DNA from: Haloferax prahovense DSM 18310
Lineage (GTDB): Archaea > Halobacteriota > Halobacteria > Halobacteriales > Haloferacaceae
DNA: 64,000 nt
Assembly: GCF_000336815.1 (NCBI RefSeq)
Contig: NZ_AOLG01000009.1
Coordinates: 123,001-187,000 of the forward strand
Direction: 5' to 3'
The translations under genes and the position numbers were made by a program. The first letter of the stretch is position 1. The number at the start of each line of letters is the position of its first letter. The notes under the pieces were generated by a model. That model worked only from the letters and a program-made list of their open reading frames with translations. It did no database searches and was not told the DNA's origin. Shown here in pieces: positions 33,825-41,969 of the stretch.

Positions 33825-34469
33825 GTGCCAAACGACGGCTGGAACGCCGACTACTTCGAGGACGAGTTCGACGAACCGGACCCGTGGGACTTCGATTCTT
33901 CGACCTACGAGCAGCGCAAGTACCGCCGCCAGAACCGCGTCGTCGAGAGCCACGTCGGCTCGCCGGAGTCGATTCTGGAGATCGGCTGCGCCGAGGGCGT
34001 TCACTCGGAACTCCTCTTAGAACGCTTCCCCGACGCAGACCTCCACGGCATCGACATCTCCGAGGCTGCCGTTGAGCGCGCTCGGGAGCGGACCGATAGC
34101 GACCGGGCGACGTTCTTCGCCGGCGAGGCGAGCGCGTATCTCGACTCCCTTGACGAGCAGTTCGACGTCATCGTCTGGAGCGAGACCATCTACTATCTCG
34201 GGGACACGATGAGCGTCCCAGAGTTCCACCGGTTTCTCGACGTGGTAGCCGGCCTGCTTTCCCCCGACGGCGTGCTCTGTATGGCGAACATCGTCGGCCA
34301 AGACGAGGGGCCGGAAGCGCCGCTCACCGAGGTGCCGATTCTGGACGCCTACAAGACGCTCCTCGCCGCCCGACTGGACCGAGTCCACGAGGCGCGCTAC
34401 ACCGAGCCCAAATCGGAAGACGACGCCGAACACACCTACGAAGTCCTCGGCTACGTGCCGAGCGCCTAA
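33825..34469 (+). CDS. class I SAM-dependent methyltransferase
   Basis: A 214-residue methyltransferase. The SAM motif is ILEIGCAEGVHSELLLERF (50-68), followed by LHGIDISEAAVERARERT (acidic motif II) and DVIVWSETIYYLGD. This resembles the NodS-like subgroup that methylates small molecules or sugars. It begins at a GTG right after the RHH-SIS stop and is probably cotranscribed. The substrate cannot be deduced; a role modifying a product of the neighbouring locus is possible. Confidence 0.8.
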   Translation: MPNDGWNADYFEDEFDEPDPWDFDSSTYEQRKYRRQNRVVESHVGSPESILEIGCAEGVHSELLLERFPDADLHGIDISEAAVERARERTDSDRATFFAGEASAYLDSLDEQFDVIVWSETIYYLGDTMSVPEFHRFLDVVAGLLSPDGVLCMANIVGQDEGPEAPLTEVPILDAYKTLLAARLDRVHEARYTEPKSEDDAEHTYEVLGYVPSA

Positions 34470-34487
34470 CTGCCTTTTCGACCGCGT

Positions 34488-35045
34488 TCAGTTCGGGCGC
34501 ACGGCGACCGTCAGGGCCGTCCGCGAGCGCGGCGTCGCGATTCGAACGTCGACGAGAACGGCGACGACGGCCGTCTCTCCCGCGCGCTCTTGGACGACGA
34601 CGCCGTCGTCGACGACGCAGGGACCGAACTCCCGGTACGGGCCGTCGGGACAGTTCCTGAGCGCCCAGCCGGCGGCCGCGGAGTCGTTCGTCCGCAGCGC
34701 GACGCCGCCCTCGCCGGCGTGCGCGCGCTCGACGTTCGCCAGCGCGGGGTCGAGTCGCGAGCGAAAATCCTCGACTGCGACGTCTCTCGCCGCCCAATCG
34801 TACCGACCCGCGACGCCGGCGGCCGCCATTTCGACCCCGCCATCGGTCGTCTCAACGACGTCGTCCAGCGGCGGTGGTTCGGTGGTTTCGACCACGCCGG
34901 CGAAGCCGAGTTGCGCGTGAACGACGAGGAGCGCGAGCAGGGCCACGGCGACGACCGCACCGGAGACGAGCACCAACTGCCCGCGGTCGTCGTTCGATGT
35001 GGTGACGTCGTCATCCGAACTCCCGACACGAGTCACGGGTACCAC
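34488..35045 (-). CDS. pilin-like membrane protein 5 of the pil operon
   Basis: A 185-residue protein, last gene of the operon. A prepilin-type N terminus is seen: basic/acidic leader, then DRGQLVLVSGAVVAVALLALLVVHAQL, a single hydrophobic helix after Arg-Gly-Gln. The rest is an exported beta-rich head. Archaeal type IV pilins are processed before such a helix by PibD. The GTG at 35045 lies inside the end of the preceding gene (13-base overlap). Confidence 0.75.
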   Translation of the reverse strand: MVPVTRVGSSDDDVTTSNDDRGQLVLVSGAVVAVALLALLVVHAQLGFAGVVETTEPPPLDDVVETTDGGVEMAAAGVAGRYDWAARDVAVEDFRSRLDPALANVERAHAGEGGVALRTNDSAAAGWALRNCPDGPYREFGPCVVDDGVVVQERAGETAVVAVLVDVRIATPRSRTALTVAVRPN

Positions 35046-35506
35046 ACCTTCACCGTCGCGGTACAGCGCGGGACCGCGGCGGTCGCACTCCCGACTCGTG
35101 CGGTCTCCGGCGGGGGCCTACCGACTGACCCGACGTCGGTTCGGAGCGAGACGAACGCCCCGCTCGGGAGCCCCGCCGAAGCGACCTCGTGAAGCCGCGC
35201 TGCACGGGCGTCGAAGTCGCCCGACGAAGCGCAGGCCGAGCCGAGAAGCGTTCCCGTCGCGCCCGCCGGCACGGCCGCCACCAGCGACGCGGCATCTGTC
35301 GCCTGTCGCTCCAGCGAGTCCGCCTCGGAAGCCGGCGCGGGCGGCGCGAGTGCGAACCCCGCCGCGACGGCGAGGACGAGCAGGGTCGCGACGGCCGCTT
35401 CGACGACCGTCAGCGAGAGTTGTCCTCGGTCTTCCGTCCGGGCGGAGGCGTCGTCCGTACGGCGACAGCTCAACCGCCGCGAACGCTCGCCGTGACGCTC
35501 ACACAT
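35033..35506 (-). CDS. pilin-like membrane protein 4 of the pil operon
   Basis: A 157-residue protein with the N-terminal pattern EDRGQLSLTVVEAAVATLLVLAVAAGFAL, including a glutamate in the helix like classical pilins. The exported part contains a CASSGDFDARAARL segment and a second Cys near the end (RCTATVKVWYP), so a disulfide is possible. It overlaps the genes on both sides (8 and 13 bases). Confidence 0.75.
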   Translation of the reverse strand: MCERHGERSRRLSCRRTDDASARTEDRGQLSLTVVEAAVATLLVLAVAAGFALAPPAPASEADSLERQATDAASLVAAVPAGATGTLLGSACASSGDFDARAARLHEVASAGLPSGAFVSLRTDVGSVGRPPPETARVGSATAAVPRCTATVKVWYP

Positions 35507-36206
35507 CGACGGTCACCTCGATTCGCACGACCGTCGAATCGAACGCGATTGCGGACGCGTCGACGCTCCCGGACGGGTCGGACTCGGCGGTTTCGACTCG
35601 AATCACGGGGCTCGCGCGAGACGATACCTCGACGACGCGTACCCCTTCGATTCCGGTCGGTCGGTGGAGGACGACCCTGTCGCCGACTCGAACCGTCTGA
35701 ACAGTCGTGTTCGACCCGGGGTTCACGTCGAGTCGAACGCGGTTCGTCCGCCCGTCGAGCGTCGTGGTGGTCTCCTCCGAGAGGTCGACGGTCCCGCCGA
35801 CGCTCCGTCGACTGACGGCGAGCGCACCGCGGCTGACCGTGTGGCCGCCCGACAGGTCGCCCCGCTCGGCTATCGTCCGGTCATCGACCCGGACGCGGAA
35901 CGCGACGCCGCGGAGAGACGGAACGGCGGCGGCGAGTTCGGTGGCGTTCGTGTCGTTCGCGAGCGCCAGGTCGATTGCCTCGGCCGCGCTCCCATTGTCG
36001 GACGAGACCAGCGGGGATTCCGTGACTAGCGCGTCGGCGGTGCGCTCAGCGCGGTGTTGTTCGAGCGACTCACCGGCCGCGTCCGCGAGGGCCCGGTCGG
36101 CGGCGACGACGCCCCCGACCGTGACCGCGGTCACGAGCACGAGCGCCACCGCGAGTCCGGCGAGCGTCGTCTGTGCGCGCGCTGCGGGCCGGTTACGGTC
36201 ACTCAT
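35499..36206 (-). CDS. pilin-like membrane protein 3 of the pil operon
   Basis: A 235-residue protein. The prepilin-like start is RAQTTLAGLAVALVLVTAVTVGGVV, followed by a Ser/Thr/Val-rich extracellular domain with several N-glycosylation sequons (for example NDTNATEL and SNTTVQT). It overlaps the next gene by eight bases and the previous by eight, as part of one leftward operon. It is probably a minor pilin or assembly factor. Confidence 0.75.
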   Translation of the reverse strand: MSDRNRPAARAQTTLAGLAVALVLVTAVTVGGVVAADRALADAAGESLEQHRAERTADALVTESPLVSSDNGSAAEAIDLALANDTNATELAAAVPSLRGVAFRVRVDDRTIAERGDLSGGHTVSRGALAVSRRSVGGTVDLSEETTTTLDGRTNRVRLDVNPGSNTTVQTVRVGDRVVLHRPTGIEGVRVVEVSSRASPVIRVETAESDPSGSVDASAIAFDSTVVRIEVTVDV

Positions 36207-36759
36207 CAGTCCCTCCCGACACAGGTTCGTTCGTGAGTTCGAGCGTCGCGCCGTCGTCGCCGACGACGACGCGAACGACGCAGTCGTTTCCGCTGTCCCA
36301 CGCGCCCGAGACGGTCACCGATTCGGGGAGCGTGACCGGGACCTGCCGGTCGAACGCGTCGTTCGGATGGTCGAGGACCAGTGCCGGGGCGGTCGCGTTC
36401 GAGCCGCCCCCGAACGTGGCGTTCGGGACGTACACGACGCGATAGGAACTCCCGCGAATCGTTCGCGGGAGGTCAACGTCGGCTCGCCTGGACCCGACGA
36501 CCGCCGATTCGGGGACGACGGCGGTGGTTTCGACCCGGTCGGTGGCCGTTGCGAGCGTCCGGTCGGCGAGCTCGTGGCCGACCGCGGCGCGGTGGTCGGG
36601 AACGACGCCGCCGAGGAGCACGGTGGTCAAGAGTCCGATGAACAGCACGGCGATGGCGGCTTCGAGCGCTTTCCCGACGACGGGGACCACGGCACGGTCG
36701 GCGGTGCGGCGGGCAGGTTCGGTCGGTGACGAGGTCGGCCGGCGAGGAGCGTCAGCCAC
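36199..36759 (-). CDS. pilin-like membrane protein 2 of the pil operon
   Basis: A 186-residue protein starting at GTG 36759. A basic leader (RRTADRAV) precedes the hydrophobic helix VVPVVGKALEAAIAVLFIGLLTTVLLGGVV. The exported domain has VVYVPNATFGGGSNATAPALVLDHP. It lacks the Arg-Gly-Gln form of its neighbours but has the same layout, so it is likely a minor pilin. Both ends overlap adjacent genes. Confidence 0.72.
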   Translation of the reverse strand: MADAPRRPTSSPTEPARRTADRAVVPVVGKALEAAIAVLFIGLLTTVLLGGVVPDHRAAVGHELADRTLATATDRVETTAVVPESAVVGSRRADVDLPRTIRGSSYRVVYVPNATFGGGSNATAPALVLDHPNDAFDRQVPVTLPESVTVSGAWDSGNDCVVRVVVGDDGATLELTNEPVSGGTDE

Positions 36760-37465
36760 GGTCGACCACCACGGCGAGGTCGTATCGAGCGACGGTGAGC
36801 GTTCGGTCGCCGGAGACGACGGCGACGACGCTCTCGGTGCCGTCGCTGTCGAAGTCGGCTCGGCTCGTATCGAACCCGCGGCCCTCGAACGCGCGTTCCC
36901 ACGCGACCGGGGTCGCTGTCTCGATGGCGACGGCGTAGCCGTCTGTCGGGAGGTCGGTCACGGTTCGCGTCGTTCGCGTTCGAAGCGCTGCACCGCCGCC
37001 GAGGCCGCCGCCGTCGGTGGCGTCGGCGGTTAGAACGGGCACCGTGAGAAACGCCGCGTCGCCGGCGAACGACAGCGGGACGGGCGTGACGAGCACGGCG
37101 CGGTCGCCGGTTCCGCGGACGACCGCGCCGCCGACGAACGCCACGCGCTGACCGCCGAGGTCGGCGACGTAGCCGTCGGCGTCGTAGGTCCTGTTAGTTC
37201 CCGCCTCCGGGATGATTCGGACCGACCTGTTCACTCGCGAGAGGTCGCCGTCGGTGACGCGAATCGGGTAGCTGTCGTTCGCGCCGGCGGCGACGCCGTC
37301 CCGGAGCGACGAGAAGCCGTCCGCGGCGGCGTCGGCGTCCGCGGTCGCGATTTGGGCATCCACGAGGCCGCCGACGCTGGCGGTCAAGAGGCCGATGGCG
37401 ACCACGCCGATGCCGAGCAGGAGCGCGACGCCGACCATGTTCGCCTGCCCGCGGGTCGCGGTCAT
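36752..37465 (-). CDS. pilin-like membrane protein 1 of the pil operon
   Basis: A 237-residue protein with a very short leader, MTATRGQANMVGVALLLGIG, then hydrophobic residues to about 33. This is a strong archaeal prepilin signal. The head (about 40-235) is beta-rich and Gly/Asp-rich. The ATG at 37465 overlaps the pilC stop by four bases and replaces the longer frame that runs into pilC. It is the most pilin-like of the five. Confidence 0.78.
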   Translation of the reverse strand: MTATRGQANMVGVALLLGIGVVAIGLLTASVGGLVDAQIATADADAAADGFSSLRDGVAAGANDSYPIRVTDGDLSRVNRSVRIIPEAGTNRTYDADGYVADLGGQRVAFVGGAVVRGTGDRAVLVTPVPLSFAGDAAFLTVPVLTADATDGGGLGGGAALRTRTTRTVTDLPTDGYAVAIETATPVAWERAFEGRGFDTSRADFDSDGTESVVAVVSGDRTLTVARYDLAVVVDRG

Positions 37466-39381
37466 ATCAGTCCCACCCCGGCGTAGACGAGATAGCACGC
37501 GACGACGAGAGCGGCGGAGTGTAACAGCGCCTCGTAGCGACCGCGGCTGGCCGTCCCGGAGAACCACCCCGACGCGAGCATCGTCGCCTGGGTGACGACG
37601 TACATCCGGTAGCGGTCGCGTTCGAGGTCCACCGCGCCGGCGTTGATGGCGAACGACCCGCCGGTCGAAAGCGTCGAGAGCTGGGCGAAGCCGTCGAAGA
37701 CGTGGACGTTGACGGCGACGGTGATGCCGACGACGAGGAGCGCGGTCGTCCAGCCAACCGCGACGTAGACGAGCAGTCCCGACCGGAGCGCGCGCTTTTC
37801 GTGGTAGAGGCGGCCGATTTCGGTCTGGAGCGTGTCGAAGACGGTTCCCGTGTCGCTGCCGCCGTCGAGCGCGCCGACGACGAGGCCGATGGTCTGTTCG
37901 GCCATGGGCGTCCCGACGCGGTCGACGAACCGAGCCAACGCGGCCGTTCGGAGGTTCACGTCGGTCCCGGAACTCGGTGCGGTGAACCGGAGGTTGAGCG
38001 CGAGGTCGGCCACGTCCGAATCGAGCGGGCCGAGGTCCACGTCGCGGCCGACGCGCTCGACCGCGTCACCGAAGGGTCGCCCGAGACTGACGTGTCCCGA
38101 GACGGCGTGGACGAAGTCCTTCAACTCGCGGTCCTTCGCGTCGTCGAGGCGGGCGCGGCGGACGCCGACGAGTCCGACCGGGGCCGCGTAGGCGACGTAG
38201 CCGACGAGCGCGACACCGACGGCGTCAGCGCCGGCGAGGGCCGCGACGCCGGCCACGACGAGCCCCGGAAAGACGAAGACGACGGCCGCGCTGGCCGGGT
38301 TCCAGAGCGCCGAGTCGAGGACGCGGAACGCGCCGGTCGGCCGGTCGTACTCGACCGATTGGTCCGGCGGTCGGAGCCCGGCGACGAGCACGCTCGCGCC
38401 GAGACCGACGCCGAGGATGAACGCGGCGCTCGCGTAGACGACGATGCCGCGGGTGGTCGTCTGTCCGAGCGGCGTGACCACCGGCGCGGAGAGGCCGGGC
38501 GCGATGACGCTCATCACCGTGAGGACGATGACGAGCAGCGACGGGAGCACGAGGAGGACGATGAACAGTTCGGCGAGCAGTTCGAGGAAGCCCTCGGCGC
38601 GCTCGCGGGCGCGGTCCTGCCGGTGGCCGAGCATCCGGCTCTCCATCCGCAGGTAGTTCCGGAGCGCGTCGTCGCCCTGTCCGGCGTGCTCGCGGAACTT
38701 CAAGAGGAAGGGCGCGAGCATCCCCTCGGAGGGCGTGTCGCGGGCGACGCGCCGCAGGCCCTCGTTCACGTTGCCGGTCAGCGAGGCGGTGTTGAGGACG
38801 CCACGGAAGGCGACGGCCGTCTCGCCGTAGGCGTCGGTCTCGGCGACGCGCCGGAGCATCTCGCGGGGGCCGTCGCTCCCCGACGAGAGGACGTGCAGGT
38901 AGCGGACCGCGCCGGGCAGGGTTCGCTCGATGTTCTCCCGCCGGGCGGTCGCTCGCCAGCCGAGGTACCGCCCGGCGACGGCGAGAACGACGCGTCGCGT
39001 CGCTACTGCCGCCCCGAGGGCGAACAGCCCGGCCACGGGGAGTCGGGGAACGACGGGTACTGGGACGTATTCGAGAGGTGGAAGCGCCGCGCGGAGGACG
39101 GAGAGTGCGGCATCTATCGCCGAGTCGGGTACCGCGAGGAAGACGAGCACCGTCGGGAATGCGACGAACAGTCCGACCGCCCACGCGAGGCCGTAGGCGC
39201 GAGCGAGGTAGAGGTCGAAGCTCATCCGCATGTCGGTACCGCGGTAGCGGCGGCGGTCTCGGTCGTGTCGGGTGGCGTCGACGTGGCGGGCGAACAGCGC
39301 GTACAGCGCCCTGTCGAGGACCGAAAGCGAGCGAACGCGGCCGACCCGGCGCTCTTCGAGTCCGGCGTCGAATCCGGTCAC
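37462..39381 (-). CDS. pilC: type IV pilus assembly membrane protein PilC/TadC-like
   Basis: A 639-residue polytopic platform protein with two type II secretion F domains. The first (about 155-260) has RENIERTLPGAVRYLHVLSSGSDGPREMLRRVA and GMLAPFLLKFREHAGQGDDALRNYL. The second (about 420-520) has DRELKDFVHAVSGHVSLGRPFGDAVERV and TIGLVVGALDGGSDTGTVFDTL. About eight or nine TM helices surround them. The GTG start overlaps the end of pilB by four bases, as is usual in haloarchaeal pil operons. Confidence 0.88.
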   Translation of the reverse strand: MTGFDAGLEERRVGRVRSLSVLDRALYALFARHVDATRHDRDRRRYRGTDMRMSFDLYLARAYGLAWAVGLFVAFPTVLVFLAVPDSAIDAALSVLRAALPPLEYVPVPVVPRLPVAGLFALGAAVATRRVVLAVAGRYLGWRATARRENIERTLPGAVRYLHVLSSGSDGPREMLRRVAETDAYGETAVAFRGVLNTASLTGNVNEGLRRVARDTPSEGMLAPFLLKFREHAGQGDDALRNYLRMESRMLGHRQDRARERAEGFLELLAELFIVLLVLPSLLVIVLTVMSVIAPGLSAPVVTPLGQTTTRGIVVYASAAFILGVGLGASVLVAGLRPPDQSVEYDRPTGAFRVLDSALWNPASAAVVFVFPGLVVAGVAALAGADAVGVALVGYVAYAAPVGLVGVRRARLDDAKDRELKDFVHAVSGHVSLGRPFGDAVERVGRDVDLGPLDSDVADLALNLRFTAPSSGTDVNLRTAALARFVDRVGTPMAEQTIGLVVGALDGGSDTGTVFDTLQTEIGRLYHEKRALRSGLLVYVAVGWTTALLVVGITVAVNVHVFDGFAQLSTLSTGGSFAINAGAVDLERDRYRMYVVTQATMLASGWFSGTASRGRYEALLHSAALVVACYLVYAGVGLI

Positions 39382-41750
39382 GGGTCGACCTCGCCGTCAG
39401 CGTCGGAGTCGACCCCCCGCGTGTCGTCGGCGCTGTCTCCACCGTCGGCGCTATCTCTGCCGTCAGCGGTCCGCTCGGCCATCCGCCGGCGGACGCGCTC
39501 GACCGTTGCGGCTTCGTCGGTTCGGAGGTCCGAGAGGAAGCCGAACAACCGGTCCACGTCGGTCACCTGCTCGCGGACGAGGTATTCAACGTAGCGGTGC
39601 TTCCGGTGGAACTCGCGCTCGACGGCCTCCACGTCGCGGTCTGTGGCCTCGGCGATGCGGTGGAACAATCGGATGCCGGCGCGTCGGTGGTCGTCGCCCA
39701 ACTGCGGGTGCTCGTACGAGAGGTCGAACGAACCGTCCGGCGTTCGCCGGCCGACCGTGTTCCAGTGGAGCGTCCGCCCGTCTTTCTCGACGACGCCGCG
39801 GCGACCCCACGTCTCGTCGTACTCCGACTCGGGGACGAGTTCGACCACCTCGGAGACGTACCGCTCGCCGTCGACCTTGTGCGGGAAGACGACGAGGTCG
39901 AGTTCGCGGAGGAGGTACGGCGGGAGGCCCTGCTCGATGACGCGATTGACGAGCGTCTCGACGTCGGCGGCGTGAGTCGTGCCGATGACGCCGTGGCCGG
40001 TGTTGAGCGTCTCGGCGAACGTGGCGAACGACTCGGGCGTGTTGATTTCGGCGATGACCTCCACGTCGGGGTTGAGGTAGTTCGCCTCGGTCATCAGGTC
40101 GGCCATCGAGACGCGCTTGAACTCGGACTCGTGGTCGCGGGTCGTCAGGGAGATGCCCGTCTCGTGGGGGAGATGCACCTCGCGAGAACCCTCGTCGATG
40201 CTGATGGGCCGGTGGTCGTAGGGCACGAACGGCATGCACGCGTTCATCAACGTCGTTTTTCCAACCCCCGTCGAGCCCGAAAAGAGGACGACACGATGGT
40301 GCTCGTAACAGAGCCACAGCAGGGTGACGAGTTCGGTCGAGACCGAACCGCTTTCGACGAGGTCGACCGGCGTGAGCACGTCGCCAGTCTGTTTCCGAAT
40401 CGAGACGTGCGGGCCGCCCTCGGAGATGACGGGGAGGGCGACGGCGCAGCGAATCGTCTCGTCGGTGTCGGCCGACGCGGGGTCGCCGCCGACCGCTCCG
40501 GGTCGGAGGTTCACCTTCGCGCTCGGGTTCGAGGCGTTCAACTCCACGCCGTCGGCGGCGGCGAGTTGGGTGACGACGTTCGTGAACTCGGTCTCGTCTT
40601 CGAAGACGAGGTTCGTCGGCACCCGCAGGCCGCCGCGGCCAGTCACGTCCGCCCGCGGAATGACTTTGACCCGTTCGCCGACCCGGTTGGCCTCTACGTC
40701 TTCGAGGTGGGGGTCGCGGATGGGAACGGTGAGGACGCCCTCGCCGACGTAGTCGCGGAGGACGTAGTAGACGAGGTCGTCGAGGCGGTCCTCGGCGAAC
40801 CGGCGGTCGACCGGCGGGAGCGCGAGGCCGTACTCCGAGAGCGCGGCGCGGACGCGGAATCGCGTCGCGTCGACCCACGCGCGGGTGTTGCGAGCGGTGA
40901 GTCGCCGCGAGAGGAACTCGCGGGCGCGGTCGCGGACGAAGTCGATGCGGTCTGCGACCACGTCGTCGACGTTCGCCTCCCAGATTCGCTCCTTGCACTC
41001 CTCGATGAGTTCGGCGTCGCCGGGCACGAGGTCCGGTTCGAGGACGGCGTACTTCGTGGCGAAGTGGTCGTCGCCGAGGAGCCGGTCCCGGTAGACGACC
41101 ACGTCCACGTCGTAGCCTGCGAACGGGACGGTGTAGTGAGCGACCCGCTCGGCGGCGATGCGGTCCGCGAACCTCACGTCGGAGTCGAAGTCGGTCGCCG
41201 CCGGTGCGAAGGCCTCGGTGTGGACGACCAACCGCTCGGAGCCGTCGCCGCGGCCGGCGTCGACGACCTCGATTCGCTCGTCGAGCGCCAGCGGCGTGAC
41301 TTCGCCGAGGAGCCGTAGCTCGGACAGCGCGTGGTGTTCGACGCGTCTGCGGGCGCTCGGCGTCAGGTCGAGCAGGCGGTCGAAGATGCGGCGGTACTTC
41401 GGCGAGAGGCCGGTCTCCGCGCGAGCGGCCGCGCCCTCGCGAGTGAGCGGCCGTCGGCGGACGACGGTCGAGAAGTGGTCGCGGACGGTCGCCAACGCAT
41501 CGGCTTCACGCGCGCCGAGCGTCGGCTCTCGGACCGCGTAGTCGAAGCCGTGGTCCGCGTCGCTGATGGTGACGACGGTGTCCGGGGCCACTTCGTACTG
41601 CGACCGGACGGTCGGCGCGTACCACGCGTTCGGGTCGTCCGGGGGGACGGGCGCTGGGACCGCGCCCGCCGCCGCGGGAGCCGAGGCGGCACCGAATTCG
41701 AGGGTCGGAGTGGGCCGCTCCGACCCGTTGTTATCGCCTTGGGTAGGCAT
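39378..41750 (-). CDS. pilB: type IV pilus assembly ATPase PilB-like
   Basis: A 790-residue secretion ATPase that powers pilin assembly. Walker A is GSTGVGKTT (about 491-499), followed by PISIDEGSREVHLPHE. The Walker B region reads DVEVIAEINTPESFATFAETLNTGHGVIGTTHAAD. The usual GEIRDxE is here AEINTPE, losing the arginine that most relatives have. The first 300 residues are a family-specific N-terminal domain, preceded by a disordered Ala/Pro-rich tail. A TATA-like ATATTTAAG (41774-41782) lies 24-32 bases before the ATG, so the operon starts here. Confidence 0.88.
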   Translation of the reverse strand: MPTQGDNNGSERPTPTLEFGAASAPAAAGAVPAPVPPDDPNAWYAPTVRSQYEVAPDTVVTISDADHGFDYAVREPTLGAREADALATVRDHFSTVVRRRPLTREGAAARAETGLSPKYRRIFDRLLDLTPSARRRVEHHALSELRLLGEVTPLALDERIEVVDAGRGDGSERLVVHTEAFAPAATDFDSDVRFADRIAAERVAHYTVPFAGYDVDVVVYRDRLLGDDHFATKYAVLEPDLVPGDAELIEECKERIWEANVDDVVADRIDFVRDRAREFLSRRLTARNTRAWVDATRFRVRAALSEYGLALPPVDRRFAEDRLDDLVYYVLRDYVGEGVLTVPIRDPHLEDVEANRVGERVKVIPRADVTGRGGLRVPTNLVFEDETEFTNVVTQLAAADGVELNASNPSAKVNLRPGAVGGDPASADTDETIRCAVALPVISEGGPHVSIRKQTGDVLTPVDLVESGSVSTELVTLLWLCYEHHRVVLFSGSTGVGKTTLMNACMPFVPYDHRPISIDEGSREVHLPHETGISLTTRDHESEFKRVSMADLMTEANYLNPDVEVIAEINTPESFATFAETLNTGHGVIGTTHAADVETLVNRVIEQGLPPYLLRELDLVVFPHKVDGERYVSEVVELVPESEYDETWGRRGVVEKDGRTLHWNTVGRRTPDGSFDLSYEHPQLGDDHRRAGIRLFHRIAEATDRDVEAVEREFHRKHRYVEYLVREQVTDVDRLFGFLSDLRTDEAATVERVRRRMAERTADGRDSADGGDSADDTRGVDSDADGEVDP

Positions 41751-41773
41751 ACACCGTGGCTTGCCGAGTATTC

Positions 41774-41782
41774 ATATTTAAG
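41774..41782 (-). promoter_or_regulatory. TATA box of the pil operon
   Basis: On the minus strand CTTAAATAT is at -24 to -32 from the pilB ATG. This is a clear leaderless promoter for the seven-gene leftward operon. Confidence 0.55.
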
Positions 41783-41969
41783 AATTTACTGCGTCCGACC
41801 ACCGATGTTGGATGCGAAGAAACCGACGAATTCGAGACTCTCCGGGCAGATATGCCGATTCGAGCATTACAGATGCCTCATTAATAATTGAAAATTTGAC
41901 TAATAATGGCCTCAGAAATTATCAAATTTGGAATCGAGCGCGACCGGTCACGGTTTGTCCGGACGCACA

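Noticed and set aside
39078-41318. 746-codon plus-strand frame across pilC and pilB
   Set aside because: It lies opposite strongly conserved PilB and PilC sequence. Its translation resembles no protein and is typical antisense third-position GC bias.
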